From positions 1,364,001-1,428,000 of the forward strand of contig NZ_CP125946.1 of assembly GCF_030064065.1 (NCBI RefSeq): a DNA stretch of 64,000 nucleotides, in the 5' to 3' direction. The notes beneath the pieces were generated by a model that saw only the letters and a program-made list of their open reading frames with translations, had not been told where the DNA came from and searched no databases. The stretch comes from Rothia sp. SD9660Na. Lineage in GTDB: Bacteria > Actinomycetota > Actinomycetes > Actinomycetales > Micrococcaceae. Made by a program: the position numbers and the translations under genes. Below are positions 18,865 to 27,966 of this stretch, one piece after another. Positions within the stretch are counted from its first letter, which is position 1. Every line of letters begins with the position of its first letter.

Positions 18865-19887
18865 ATGAGTGATCAGATGCCCTCCGAAAAGCCCCGCACC
18901 CAGCGTGCTACCTGGGCAGACCTCCCTCATTCCGTGCAGGCCTGGGTGGAAGAAGAGCTGGGTGACGCCGTAGTCGGGGCCGAGTCGCAAAGCGGTGGGT
19001 TCAGCCTGGGCACCGCAGACCGCCTGGTCACCCGCACAGGGCGCAGGGCTTTCCTTAAGGCTGTTGACGCCAATCTTCACCCACAAACAGCTGACCTGCA
19101 CCGGCAGGAGGGCCGCATCACCGCCTCCTTCCCCAGCAACACCCCGACCCCGGCCGTCCTCGCCACCCGTGATTTTTCAGGGGCGGACGGCACAGCCTGG
19201 GTTGCCCTGCTTCTGGAAGATATCGAGGGGCGGCACCCAGAATACCCCTGGCGAAGAGAGGAACTGGCCGCTGTTTTTCGGGCTTTAGAGAGCATGAGCC
19301 AGGTTCCGGTTGACCCAAGCCTCAACCTGCCGGCCATCGAAGCTGACCTGACCGAAGAACTCATCTTCTGGCACAAACTCGCTCGGGGTGTGACTCTGGA
19401 GCACCTGGTCTATGTTCAGGCCACTGATTCCTACCAGCAGCTAGTGCAGCTACTGCCCTTGATCAACCAGAAGGCCGCTGAGTTTGCCGCCTTTGTAGAC
19501 AAGCACCTGGTTGCCCACCTGGCGGGGAGCTCCTATGTGCATACCGATTTGCGGGGCGACAACATTCTGATTCGCCTCACCGGCGAGGCCGTTTTGATTG
19601 ACTGGCCCTGGGCAACGGTGGGCAATCCCCACTATGACGTCGCTTCTGTAGCGACGGACGCCCTGATTGCCGACCCTAGTCTGAGCCTCACCGAGGTGAG
19701 AGAGCTGGTCCCGGCGTCCGGGCGCCCTCCGCTTGAGTTTTTGAAGGCCAATGTCGTCGCGCTAGCGGGCTACTATCTCTACGCTTCGATGCAGAAGCCC
19801 AGTGACTCTACGAACTCATCGCTGGTGAGTATGCGGGCCCACCGCGCGTCCGCCCTGCTGACCAGACTGGCCCGTGGAGAAAAGTAA
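18865..19887 (+). CDS. Aminoglycoside-phosphotransferase-fold kinase
   Basis: A 340-residue protein with the APH/choline-kinase fold. The Brenner catalytic loop is HTDLRGDN (226-233) with the base D228, and the metal-binding motif is IDW (245-247) in place of DFG. The N-terminal lobe (FLKAVDANLH) supplies the nucleotide-binding lysine. Such kinases phosphorylate small molecules, including sugars and antibiotics; the substrate is unknown and resistance should not be assumed. The ribosome binding site is weak. The last codons and stop are the first bases of a 68-bp repeat. Confidence 0.75.
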   Translation: MSDQMPSEKPRTQRATWADLPHSVQAWVEEELGDAVVGAESQSGGFSLGTADRLVTRTGRRAFLKAVDANLHPQTADLHRQEGRITASFPSNTPTPAVLATRDFSGADGTAWVALLLEDIEGRHPEYPWRREELAAVFRALESMSQVPVDPSLNLPAIEADLTEELIFWHKLARGVTLEHLVYVQATDSYQQLVQLLPLINQKAAEFAAFVDKHLVAHLAGSSYVHTDLRGDNILIRLTGEAVLIDWPWATVGNPHYDVASVATDALIADPSLSLTEVRELVPASGRPPLEFLKANVVALAGYYLYASMQKPSDSTNSSLVSMRAHRASALLTRLARGEK

Positions 19888-19946
19888 TCCGCACTTATTC
19901 TGATGTACCCGCAACTAGTTGCGGACTATTCAGAATAAGTGCGGAT
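19879..19946. repeat. 68-bp palindromic repeat, copy 1
   Basis: Matches 20492-20559 at 67 of 68 positions, in the same orientation. An outer stem ATCCGCACTTATTCTGA (19887-19903) pairs with TCAGAATAAGTGCGGAT (19930-19946), enclosing a perfect palindrome CCGCAACTAGTTGCGG. The only difference (C19892/T20505) keeps a G-U pair. The copy includes the last codons and TAA of the kinase gene. Confidence 0.9.
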
Positions 19947-19958
19947 CAGGAGCCCGGA

Positions 19959-20411
19959 TTAGGTGTTACCATCGCGAGCTAGGTTTCGGTTAAAACCAGT
20001 AGCGGCGAGTGGAAGCGCTGCCACTAGCCCCATGAGCGCCGTGACCCAGGTGAAATCTGCGCCAGTTACTAACCCAATTACATACACAGCACCATTGACA
20101 GCACAACCATATACAAGAAGTGCCATCACAGCTTCAACAGGGTTACCCGGCAGCCAGGAGTCGAAGTTTCCACGGCGCTGTGCGCCCTCGGCTTGTTCAC
20201 GCTCAGCTTTGACCTGGTGGTGTAGAGCCAAGAACGCCAGCGCGCCACCACACCAGGCTCCGAACAAAACCGTTAGCCCAGGCTGGAAAAATTGCGAAGG
20301 AAAAACTGTTCCTAGCGAGGCAAGCAGCCCGTAACCTGCCAGCGCATACAGGGCAGAAGACAGTAGATACGCCGGAACCGTTGTGAGATTTGGGAAAGAT
20401 GAATACTTCAT
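19959..20411 (-). CDS. Hypothetical four-helix membrane protein
   Basis: A 150-residue protein with four hydrophobic segments (about 14-36, 41-64, 92-115 and 121-139). A charged cytosolic loop KAEREQAEGAQRRG joins the second and third. I do not recognise the family. The ATG at 20411 follows AGAGGGGGT, a good ribosome binding site. The gene lies exactly between two direct copies of a 68-bp repeat, so recombination between them would delete it cleanly. This suggests an acquired or optional gene. Confidence 0.6.
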   Translation of the reverse strand: MKYSSFPNLTTVPAYLLSSALYALAGYGLLASLGTVFPSQFFQPGLTVLFGAWCGGALAFLALHHQVKAEREQAEGAQRRGNFDSWLPGNPVEAVMALLVYGCAVNGAVYVIGLVTGADFTWVTALMGLVAALPLAATGFNRNLARDGNT

Positions 20412-20491
20412 GATTACCCCCTCTGTGAAACTGACTACCTCTACCCTACCATTTAGTAAGTAGACATATCAATCTTGTACTGGCTCGGGGC

Positions 20492-20559
20492 GAAAAGTAA
20501 TCCGTACTTATTCTGATGTACCCGCAACTAGTTGCGGACTATTCAGAATAAGTGCGGAT
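20492..20559. repeat. 68-bp palindromic repeat, copy 2
   Basis: Direct copy of 19879-19946 (67/68 identical) with an 18-bp outer stem. It lies upstream of the membrane gene and downstream of lgt on the minus strand, where the hairpin could also slow transcription leaving lgt's downstream side. It lacks a T-tract. Confidence 0.9.
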
Positions 20560-20595
20560 TAGCTTCGTGGAGGGCGCTAGGCTCGGGTACCTACG

Positions 20596-21519
20596 TTAGT
20601 TGCCGGAGCGGACGGACGCCGGGGCGGGCTCGTCCGCGCTAGGCTCGTCCTCGTTAGACTCGAGACCCCCTTCCATATAGGCACCGGGCAGCTCGCCGCG
20701 TCTGCGCGCTCGTAGCCCCATCAGCGCGAACATGACGATACCCAGCAAGAAGATAGAACCAGAAGTCCACACGTGAATACGAACCCCCAGCAGCATCTCA
20801 GCGGTATCGATGCGCAAGAAAGTCTCAATCATGAGACGGCCAAAACCGTACCAGACAACATAGGCCCAGAAGGTCTGGCCCAGCTGGAAGATACCGCGGC
20901 TGCCCAGGGCAATCAGCAGGGCCGCGCCGAGTAAGTTCCACAGGGACTCATAGAGAAAAGTCGGGTGAAAGAGCGTGCCCGCCGGGTACTGGTCAGGGAA
21001 GTTGGGCGAGGTGGCCGAAATTTCCAGGCCCCAGGGCAGGGTGGTGGGCTTACCAAAGAGCTCCTGGTTAAACCAGTTGCCCCAGCGGCCCATAGCCTGG
21101 GCGATCATGATGCCGGGGGCGGCGGCGTCCGCAAACTTAGCCAGCGAAATCCCGTAGCGGCGGCAGGCGTACCAGGCGCCCAGGCCACCAACCGAAATCG
21201 CGCCCATGATGCCGATACCGCCCTCCCAAATCTTGAAGACATCAAGCGGGTCAGCACCCTCACCGAAGTAAGAGCCGGGGTCGGTAATCAGCACGTGGTA
21301 GAGGCGGGCACCGATAATGCCGGAGGGAATGGCCCACATGGCAACGTCCCAGACACGTTCGGGGTCTTCGCCCCAGGCGGCCCAGCGGCGGCCGGTGAGC
21401 CACATGCACACCGCGATGCCCGCCAAAATACAGAGGGCATAGAAGTGGATAGTCAGGGGGCCAAGCTCAATGGTCGAAATCGACGGCGAGGGGATAGATG
21501 CAAGAACAGTTGAAGTCAC
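20596..21519 (-). CDS. lgt: Prolipoprotein diacylglyceryl transferase
   Basis: A 307-residue integral membrane enzyme that transfers diacylglycerol to the lipobox cysteine of prolipoproteins. It has about seven membrane helices, the N-terminal HFYALCILAG motif, GARLYHV, and the signature GRWGNWFNQELFG. A charged, low-complexity C-terminal tail follows residue about 270. It sits 10 bases after trpA, the usual actinobacterial trpCBA-lgt order, and probably belongs to that operon. The lipoprotein at 34463 is a likely substrate. Confidence 0.95.
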   Translation of the reverse strand: MTSTVLASIPSPSISTIELGPLTIHFYALCILAGIAVCMWLTGRRWAAWGEDPERVWDVAMWAIPSGIIGARLYHVLITDPGSYFGEGADPLDVFKIWEGGIGIMGAISVGGLGAWYACRRYGISLAKFADAAAPGIMIAQAMGRWGNWFNQELFGKPTTLPWGLEISATSPNFPDQYPAGTLFHPTFLYESLWNLLGAALLIALGSRGIFQLGQTFWAYVVWYGFGRLMIETFLRIDTAEMLLGVRIHVWTSGSIFLLGIVMFALMGLRARRRGELPGAYMEGGLESNEDEPSADEPAPASVRSGN

Positions 21520-21529
21520 AGCCCCTACC

Positions 21530-22378
21530 CTACTCGCGGCCAGCCAGCTGGCGGGTTAGGGCACCAACGGCGGACGGGCCGCCCTCAGCCAGAGCCTTCA
21601 CCAGGGCGGTACCCACGATGACGCCGTCGGCGTAGGCACCGATTTCTTCAACGTGCTCGCGCTTTGAAACGCCCAGCCCCACGCAGGCAGCGGGGGCACC
21701 GGCGGCGCGCAGGTCAGATACCAGGGTCTCTGCGGCGGTGTTCACCGACGAGCGGGCACCGGTTACGCCCATGACAGAGACAGCGTAGACAAAGCCACTT
21801 GATGCCTGCGAAATCAGGGCTAGACGCTCGGGGCTAGATGAGATAGCTGCCAGGAAGATACGGTCCAGGCCGTGCTTTTCGGAGGCCTCAAACCAGTCGG
21901 CGGCCTCATCGGGTACCAGGTCGGGGGTAATCAGACCGGCGCCACCGGCAGCGGCAAGTTCCTCTGCGAAGCGGTCGACGCCGCGGCGCAGCACGGGGTT
22001 CCAGTAGGTCATCACCAGTACCACAGCATCGGTGGCGGCGGTAATCTCGCGCACAGCGTGGAAGAGATCGTCGGTGCGGAAGCCCTTCTCAATGGCCTCA
22101 ACGGTGGCCCGCTGAATTACGGGGCCGTCCATGACCGGGTCCGAGTAGGGCAGGCCGAGTTCGATAATATCGACCCCGTTCTTGCCCATCTCGATGGCAG
22201 CCTCGATAGACTCGTCCACGCTGGGGTAGCCCACCGGCAGGTAGCCGATGAGGGCAGCGCGCCCCTCAGCCTTACACTCGGCGAGGCAGGCTGCCAGCTT
22301 GGAGTTGGGGTTGGGGGCAGGGAAGCTACCCTTGCGCGCGGAGTAGCGGGTTTCGTCCTGAAAATCGATGTGGCTCAT
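21530..22378 (-). CDS. trpA: Tryptophan synthase alpha chain
   Basis: A 282-residue TIM-barrel lyase that releases indole from indole-3-glycerol phosphate and channels it to TrpB. The family signature IIELGLPYSDPVMDGP contains the second catalytic acid, and an N-terminal ALIGYLPVGYPS segment is present. The start ATG at 22378 overlaps the trpB stop as TAATG, so the two are translationally coupled. The frame is open 40 codons upstream but that part lies inside trpB. Confidence 0.96.
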   Translation of the reverse strand: MSHIDFQDETRYSARKGSFPAPNPNSKLAACLAECKAEGRAALIGYLPVGYPSVDESIEAAIEMGKNGVDIIELGLPYSDPVMDGPVIQRATVEAIEKGFRTDDLFHAVREITAATDAVVLVMTYWNPVLRRGVDRFAEELAAAGGAGLITPDLVPDEAADWFEASEKHGLDRIFLAAISSSPERLALISQASSGFVYAVSVMGVTGARSSVNTAAETLVSDLRAAGAPAACVGLGVSKREHVEEIGAYADGVIVGTALVKALAEGGPSAVGALTRQLAGRE

Positions 22379-23730
22379 TAGGCACCCTTGCTTTCGTTCC
22401 GCATAGCCTTGTCGTTCTGTGCGGTGGTCTCTGCCGCCGCTTCCTTGTTGCCCACGTTCAAGCTGGTGGAGGGAATGGCCTTGCCCAGGCCAAACCACTT
22501 GAGAGCGGTTTCCATGTCCTTATCTCCTCGTCCGGAGAGGCAGACAATCATGGACTTTTCGTGCGCGGTGGCGGGGTCTTCTGCCGCCCACTGACGGGCA
22601 ACGCGCAGGGCACCTGCCAGCGCATGAGCCGATTCGAGGGCGGGGATGATACCTTCGGTGCGGCAGAGCAGACGCAGGGCGTCCATGGCTTCGGTGTCGG
22701 TGACAGCCTGGTAGTCGACGCGGCCGATGTCTGAGAGGTAGGCGTGTTCGGGGCCGACGCCGGGGTAGTCGAGGCCCGCTGAGATGGAGTGGGACTCGAT
22801 GGTTTGGCCGTCCTCGTCCTGCATGAGGTAGGTGATGGCGCCGTGGAGCATGCCGGGGCGGCCCAGGGAGATGGTGGCGGCGTGGCGGTCGGTATCGATT
22901 CCGTCGCCGCCGGCTTCGAAGCCGTAGATTTTGACGTCGGCGTCGTCGAGGAAGGCGTGGAAGAGGCCGATGGCGTTGGAGCCACCGCCGACGCAGGCTG
23001 CGATGCCGGTAGGTAGGGTGCCTGTTGCTTCAAGGAACTGTTCGCGGGCTTCGGTGCCGATGGCGTCGTGGAAGTAGCGCACCATGGCGGGGAAGGGGTG
23101 GGCGCCGGCTGCAGTTCCCAGCAGGTAGTGGGTGGTGTCGACATTGGAGACCCAGTCGCGCAGGGCCTCGTTGATGGCGTCTTTGAGGGTGCGGGAACCG
23201 GTCTGCACGGCAATGACGGTGGCACCCAGTAGCTGCATGCGGGCGACGTTCAGGGCCTGACGTTCGGTGTCTTCTTCGCCCATGTAGACCACGCATTCCA
23301 TGCCGAAGAGGGCGGCGGCGGTGGCGGTAGCAACGCCGTGCTGGCCTGCACCGGTTTCGGCAATGAGGCGGGTCTTACCCATACGCTTGGCCAGCAGGGC
23401 CTGGCCGATGACGTTGTTAATTTTGTGAGACCCGGTGTGGTTGAGGTCTTCCCGCTTGAGGAAGAAGCGCACTCCCCCGGCTTCTGCCGAGAGGCGGGGC
23501 ACCTCGGTCAGCAGGGAGGGGCGGTTGGAGTATTCGGCTGACAGGCGGCGGAACTCGGCTAGGAATTCGGGGTCGTTTTTAGCCTCGTTGAAGGTGGCTT
23601 CGAGCTCATCCATGGCGGCGATCAGGGATTCTGCCATGTAGCGCCCGCCGTACTGCCCAAAGTAGGGGCCGGGCGCGTTTTTGAGGCTCTGGCCCGAGGC
23701 CAGGAATTGATCTGCGAGGGTTTCAGTCAT
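22378..23730 (-). CDS. trpB: Tryptophan synthase beta chain
   Basis: A 450-residue PLP enzyme that joins indole and serine. The PLP lysine is K103 in [12 protein letters not shown], and the phosphate-binding glycine loop is [10 protein letters not shown]. About 30 residues at the C-terminus (from [13 protein letters not shown]) extend past the usual end and look disordered. It lies between trpC (111 bases away) and trpA. Confidence 0.97.
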   Translation of the reverse strand: MTETLADQFLASGQSLKNAPGPYFGQYGGRYMAESLIAAMDELEATFNEAKNDPEFLAEFRRLSAEYSNRPSLLTEVPRLSAEAGGVRFFLKREDLNHTGSHKINNVIGQALLAKRMGKTRLIAETGAGQHGVATATAAALFGMECVVYMGEEDTERQALNVARMQLLGATVIAVQTGSRTLKDAINEALRDWVSNVDTTHYLLGTAAGAHPFPAMVRYFHDAIGTEAREQFLEATGTLPTGIAACVGGGSNAIGLFHAFLDDADVKIYGFEAGGDGIDTDRHAATISLGRPGMLHGAITYLMQDEDGQTIESHSISAGLDYPGVGPEHAYLSDIGRVDYQAVTDTEAMDALRLLCRTEGIIPALESAHALAGALRVARQWAAEDPATAHEKSMIVCLSGRGDKDMETALKWFGLGKAIPSTSLNVGNKEAAAETTAQNDKAMRNESKGA

Positions 23731-23841
23731 GGGGTTTCCCTTCGGTGGGCTGGTCGTAAAGTTTTTAGGTGTGGGGCGGACGCCTGGGCTCGGCTCTCTC
23801 GGGGCACGGCAGGCGCGGTGCTGGGTAAGTGGGGTGTGGGG

Positions 23842-24669
23842 TTAGGCTGATGCGGACGCCAACCAGGCTTGACGGGCCTGGCTACCGGCGGCGCGGAAGT
23901 CGCGCAGGGTCTCGGCGGGGGTGCCAGATTTTACGAGGGCCTCGCCCACCAGCACAGCCTTGGCGCCGTGTGAGGCGTAGTTGGCGACGTCCTCGGGGCT
24001 GGCAACACCCGACTCAGCCACGATGATGGCGTCTGCGGGCAGCAGGGGGGCTAGCTTGCTGAAGTTGGCGTTATCGACTTCGAGGGTCTTGAGGTTGCGC
24101 ACGTTGACGCCTACGATGCGGGCGCCCACTGCAACAGCCCGTTCGATTTCTTCGGGGGTGTGGGTTTCGACCAGGGCGTTCATACCCAGCTCATGCGTGA
24201 GGTCGAGGAAGCGGCGCAGGGTGTCGTCATCGAGGGCAGCAACGATGAGCAGGACCAGGTCGGCACCGTGGGCGCGGGCCTCCCAGATTTGGTACTCGTC
24301 GACGGTGAAGTCCTTGCGCAGAACTGGGATACTGACAGCTGCACGGACGGCGTCCAAGTCAGCCAGGGTCCCCTTGAAGCGGCGTTCTTCGGTCAGCACC
24401 GAAATAGCGGCCGCTCCCCCGGCCTGGTAGGCGGCGGCCAGTTCGGCGGGGTCGGGGATGTCGGAGAGGGCGCCCTTAGACGGTGAGGAACGTTTGACCT
24501 CAGAAATGATTTCAACACTGCCAGCTTCGGCACCACGCAGGGCAGCTAGGGCATCAAGCGCGGGAGCCTGGGCGGCTGCCTGCTTCTTGAGCTCTTCAAG
24601 TGGCAGGGCGGCGCGGCGGGTTTCGAGATCTTCGCGGACGCCTACGATGATGTCGTCAAGTACGGTCAT
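23842..24669 (-). CDS. trpC: Indole-3-glycerol phosphate synthase
   Basis: A 275-residue single-domain TrpC that closes the indole ring of CdRP. Seen are [10 protein letters not shown] with the catalytic lysine, [46 protein letters not shown] and VAESGV. It is the first gene of the trpCBA-lgt block, behind a dyad-rich promoter region. TrpD, TrpF and TrpG are not in this window. Confidence 0.96.
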   Translation of the reverse strand: MTVLDDIIVGVREDLETRRAALPLEELKKQAAAQAPALDALAALRGAEAGSVEIISEVKRSSPSKGALSDIPDPAELAAAYQAGGAAAISVLTEERRFKGTLADLDAVRAAVSIPVLRKDFTVDEYQIWEARAHGADLVLLIVAALDDDTLRRFLDLTHELGMNALVETHTPEEIERAVAVGARIVGVNVRNLKTLEVDNANFSKLAPLLPADAIIVAESGVASPEDVANYASHGAKAVLVGEALVKSGTPAETLRDFRAAGSQARQAWLASASA

Positions 24670-24725
24670 GGTGCCCCTTGGTGCTGGTGCGCGGACGGCG
24701 CAGGTTGGGTTGGTCGTGCCCCTCT

Positions 24726-24774
24726 AGTATCGCTCAGGTGGCTGAGCGTTTGCCAGATGGGTTCACCCGGTGAG
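24726..24774 (-). promoter_or_regulatory. Probable trpCBA promoter with dyad operators
   Basis: On the minus strand a -10-like GATACT (24731-24726) lies 18 bases from TGGCAA. A dyad CGCTCAG (24731-24737)/CTGAGCG (24742-24748) fills the spacer, and a second dyad, TCACC-G-GGTGA (about 24762-24772), is further upstream. The placement suggests repressor control of the trp genes, but no known operator consensus is recognised. Confidence 0.4.
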
Positions 24775-24812
24775 AACAAGTCTAAGAATGACCGGGGTAG
24801 CTGGAAGAGCAC

Positions 24813-24846
24813 AAGGGGCACCTCGCGTCTGTGCGGGGTGCCCCTT
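24813..24846 (-). terminator. Terminator behind the HGxxPAAW gene
   Basis: AAGGGGCACC (24813-24822) pairs perfectly with GGTGCCCCTT (24837-24846). It lies 31 bases past the stop of the minus-strand gene and separates it from trpC. Confidence 0.75.
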
Positions 24847-24876
24847 CTCTAAACCTCACCCGGGTGGGTACAGGTT

Positions 24877-25125
24877 TTAGTGATGGTACTTGGTGTGCTT
24901 GCCGCCCTGGCCGTAGCCTGCTGAGCGAAGCACGATACCGGCGACAACGCCGATGGCGATGATGGCGACACCGACAACGAAGATGGGGGTGTTTGAGATG
25001 CAGAAGCCAACGGCGCCGATGATTGCGCCGGCAATCATGATGATGACCATGGCCCATGAGGCGGCGGTATTGCCGTGGTTGTTGTAGGGCAGGTCGGGGA
25101 CCATCTCAACGGTCTGCTGTGCCAT
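24877..25125 (-). CDS. HGxxPAAW family small membrane protein
   Basis: An 82-residue protein with the family's hallmark block, here NNHGNTAASWAMV (about 16-28), entering the first of two membrane helices. A basic tail ends GGKHTKYHH. The family is known from actinobacteria, next to trp genes, with unknown function. I start at ATG 25125 because AAGGAG sits 6 bases upstream; the open frame extends 19 codons further. Normally it would adjoin the trpE-associated membrane gene, but here the hut cluster lies between. Confidence 0.85.
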   Translation of the reverse strand: MAQQTVEMVPDLPYNNHGNTAASWAMVIIMIAGAIIGAVGFCISNTPIFVVGVAIIAIGVVAGIVLRSAGYGQGGKHTKYHH

Positions 25126-25272
25126 GTGAGTCTCCTTGTAGTGTGTGGGCGTGCGCTTGCCGGTGTATGGGGTGCTGAGCACACGGGTGCTTATCTCTAT
25201 CTTAGAAGATAGCGGGCTCTTTGGCCCAGTTTAGGCACCCGTGTGCCTTTTTATTTCCGTAAGACGGAAGAA

Positions 25273-26814
25273 CTAGGCAAGACGGCCAGTGACGCTCTCA
25301 GCCGCAGCCAGCAGTTCACCGTTGGCGACTAGTTCGACGGTCTGCTCGATTTCGGGTGAGAGGAAGCGGTCGGGGCCGGGGCCAGCGACATCCTTGCGCA
25401 GGCGCCTAACCACAGCGGCAGTTGCCGGGGCGGGGGTCTGCGGGGCGCGCAGGTCGATACCGCGGGCGGCGGTCAGGATTTCGATGGCGAGGACGCGGGT
25501 GAGCCCGTCCACCGCCTTGCGCAGCTTGCGGGCAGCCGACCAGCCCATAGAGACGTGGTCCTCCTGCATGGCAGACGAAGGAATGGAGTCGGCAGAAGCA
25601 GGAACAGCCAGGCGCTTGAGCTCAGAGACAATCGCGGCCTGGGTGTACTGGGCAATCATGTGGCCCGAGTCCACGCCGGGGTCGTCGGCCAGGAAGGGCG
25701 GCAGGCCGCGGTTGCGGGCAACATCGAGGAAGCGGTCGGTGCGGCGCTCCGAGATAGAGGCAGCATCGGCCACGGCAATAGCCAGGAAGTCCAGCACATA
25801 GGCGACCGGGGCGCCGTGGAAGTTACCGTTGGATTCCACACGGCCGTCCAGGGTCACCACGGGGTTATCGACCGCCGATGCCAGCTCGCGCAGGGCAACA
25901 GTGCGGGCGTGCTCGATGGTGTCGCGCACAGCACCGGCAACCTGGGGTGCGCAGCGCAGGGAGTAGGCGTCCTGCACGTAGGTGGTCACGTTCTCGGCGT
26001 GGTGCTGGATAATACCGGAGCCCTCCAGCACCTTCTTCATGTTGGCAGCCGCTGCCCCCTGGCCGGGGTGGGGTCGCAACTCGTGCAGCTCGGGGGCGAA
26101 GACGCGGTCGGTACCGGCAAGCCCCTCAACGCTCATGGCCGCAGCGACGTCGGCGAGCTTGACCAGGGCGTCCAGGTCGGTCAGGGCCATGACCAGCATG
26201 CCCAGCATGCCGTCGGTGCCGTTGATGAGGGCCAGGCCCTCCTTTTCAGCCAGTTCGACCGCGGTCAGCCCGAACTTCTCGAAAGCCTCTGCGGTCTCGT
26301 AGAGCTGGCCGTCGGCGTCCCGCACCTGGCCCTCGCCAATGATGGCCAGGGCGCAGTGGGACAGGGGTGCCAAATCGCCGGAGCAGCCCAGCGAACCGTA
26401 CTCGCGCACTACCGGGGTCAGCCCGGCTGACAGCATATCGGCGTAGGCCTGGGCGACGACCGGACGGACGCCGGTGCGACCGGTTGCCAGGGTTGAAAGA
26501 CGCAGAAGCATGAGGGCGCGAATGACCTCGGTCTCGACCTCGGGGCCGGAGCCTGCCGCGTGGGAGCGAATCAGGCCGCGTTGCAGGGCCTTGCGCATCT
26601 CCAGGGGAATGTGCTTGTTAGCCAGGGCGCCAAAGCCGGTGGAGACGCCGTAGACGGGGGTGTCGGAGTTAGCGAGGTCGCGAATACGCTGGCTAGATTT
26701 TTCGATTTCGGCCAGGGCTTCGTCGCTGAGGGTGACGGCCGCGCCGTGGCGGGCAACTGCGATCAGGTCGGCAAAGCTCACGGGCCCAAGGCCTACGGTG
26801 ACAGTGGTGGTCAT
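25273..26814 (-). CDS. hutH: Histidine ammonia-lyase
   Basis: A 513-residue enzyme turning histidine into urocanate and ammonia, the first step of the Hut pathway. The residues forming the MIO cofactor are C144-S145-G146 (GSLGCSGDLAPLSH), where most family members have Ala-Ser-Gly. The catalytic tyrosine region PVYGVSTGFGALA (53-65) is intact. ATG 26814 follows AAAGGAG. The hut genes run hutU, hutI, hutG, hutH on the minus strand; a 145-base gap with a dispersed repeat separates hutG from hutH. Confidence 0.95.
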   Translation of the reverse strand: MTTTVTVGLGPVSFADLIAVARHGAAVTLSDEALAEIEKSSQRIRDLANSDTPVYGVSTGFGALANKHIPLEMRKALQRGLIRSHAAGSGPEVETEVIRALMLLRLSTLATGRTGVRPVVAQAYADMLSAGLTPVVREYGSLGCSGDLAPLSHCALAIIGEGQVRDADGQLYETAEAFEKFGLTAVELAEKEGLALINGTDGMLGMLVMALTDLDALVKLADVAAAMSVEGLAGTDRVFAPELHELRPHPGQGAAAANMKKVLEGSGIIQHHAENVTTYVQDAYSLRCAPQVAGAVRDTIEHARTVALRELASAVDNPVVTLDGRVESNGNFHGAPVAYVLDFLAIAVADAASISERRTDRFLDVARNRGLPPFLADDPGVDSGHMIAQYTQAAIVSELKRLAVPASADSIPSSAMQEDHVSMGWSAARKLRKAVDGLTRVLAIEILTAARGIDLRAPQTPAPATAAVVRRLRKDVAGPGPDRFLSPEIEQTVELVANGELLAAAESVTGRLA

Positions 26815-26845
26815 GGTTTTCTCCTTTGAAAGTGTATGAGGTGAA

Positions 26846-26943
26846 GCAGGGTCGGCAGCGAAGCTGCTGGCTGCGGGGCTGGCGTGAATCGCTTGTGAGC
26901 GCTAGCGAACCAGCGAGAGGGTCGGCAGCGAGCGCGAGCCTGC
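26846..26943. repeat. 97-bp dispersed intergenic repeat, copy A
   Basis: About 98 bases between hutG and hutH that match 57859-57954 in inverted orientation. There are only a few differences near the ends; a central run of about 60 bases is identical. Inner hairpins include TCGCT-TGTG-AGCG and the palindrome CGCTAGCG. Confidence 0.9.
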
Positions 26944-26958
26944 AGAACCTATAGAGTT

Positions 26959-27966
26959 TTACTCCGGCAGAGGCGTATGCCGGGTCAGGACGGTGTGCAT
27001 CAGGCGGGCGGCGGTCTTGGCGGTGCGTCCGTCGATGTCGAGGGAGGGGTTGAGTTCTGCCACGTCGAAGGCGGCGAGCTTACCCGAGGCGGCGACCTTA
27101 CCCATGATGCGGTTGATGATGGCTGCATCAACCCCGAGGGCGGCCGGAGCGCTGACGCCGGGGGCAACGGCTGCCGGCAGCACATCAAGGTCGAGGGTCA
27201 GGTAGATTAGGTCAACATTTGCGGTGAAGACCTCAATGAACTTGTCGATGGCTTGCAGGTTGCCCCAGTGGGTTTCTTCATCGAGTAGGTAGTGCACGCG
27301 GGCGCGGTCTGCGGCGTCGAAGAGCACCTGGGTGTTGGCTGCCTCAGAGATGCCCACGACCGCGTAGGTCAGCTCGGTGCCTGCCCATTCTTCGTCGGCG
27401 AGCGCCTGGCTGAAGGGGGTTCCGCTGGTGGGTTCGTCCGCTTGGCGCAGGTCGAAGTGGGCGTCCAGGTTCAGGATGCCGATACGCGCAGGTTTTCCCT
27501 GCCCCCAGTGGTTTTTTCTGCGGGCGGACGCCGCCAGCCCCTTATAGGTGCCATAGGCGACTTCGTGCCCGCCGCCGAGGACCACCGGTAGGGAGCCCGC
27601 GTCGATGATGGCGGTGACGGCCTCCGATAGCCTGCGGTGGCCACCGACCAGGTCGCGGTGGGTGACGACAACGTCACCGGCATCGCCCAGGACCAGGTCA
27701 GTGCGGCGGTTACCGGTGGTTCCCTGAGCCAGGGCTAGGGTTCCCAGGGCTGAGCGCAGGGCGCTGGGGCCTTCTGCTGCGCCGGTGCGCCCCTGGTTGC
27801 GGCGGACCCCCTCGTCGGAGGCAAAGCCGACGAAGACCGCGTCCGGGCGCTGAGTCACCTTGGCAAGCGGCTGCACCGTCTGGAAGAGCCTGCGGTGCTC
27901 GGCACCGGGCCCGTCGTTGCGTCCGCTCCAGGTCGGGGCCTGCCGGTCGGTGATTGCCTGAATCAC
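26959..27966 (-). CDS. hutG: Formimidoylglutamase
   Basis: A 335-residue arginase-family enzyme that hydrolyses N-formimidoyl-glutamate to glutamate and formamide. Mn-binding motifs are LGGGHEVAYG, NLDAHFDLR and LDLDVLPAAV. I choose the GTG at 27966 because it overlaps the hutI stop as TAGTG and is preceded by GAGGAGG; the open frame continues 66 codons upstream inside hutI but reads as arginine/proline-rich shadow sequence. The product glutamate links to the gltBD and histidine genes of the window only metabolically. Confidence 0.93.
   Translation of the reverse strand: MIQAITDRQAPTWSGRNDGPGAEHRRLFQTVQPLAKVTQRPDAVFVGFASDEGVRRNQGRTGAAEGPSALRSALGTLALAQGTTGNRRTDLVLGDAGDVVVTHRDLVGGHRRLSEAVTAIIDAGSLPVVLGGGHEVAYGTYKGLAASARRKNHWGQGKPARIGILNLDAHFDLRQADEPTSGTPFSQALADEEWAGTELTYAVVGISEAANTQVLFDAADRARVHYLLDEETHWGNLQAIDKFIEVFTANVDLIYLTLDLDVLPAAVAPGVSAPAALGVDAAIINRIMGKVAASGKLAAFDVAELNPSLDIDGRTAKTAARLMHTVLTRHTPLPE

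Noticed and set aside
18865..19887. Antibiotic-resistance phosphotransferase
   Set aside because: The fold is shared by many metabolic kinases; nothing in the sequence or context points to a drug substrate.
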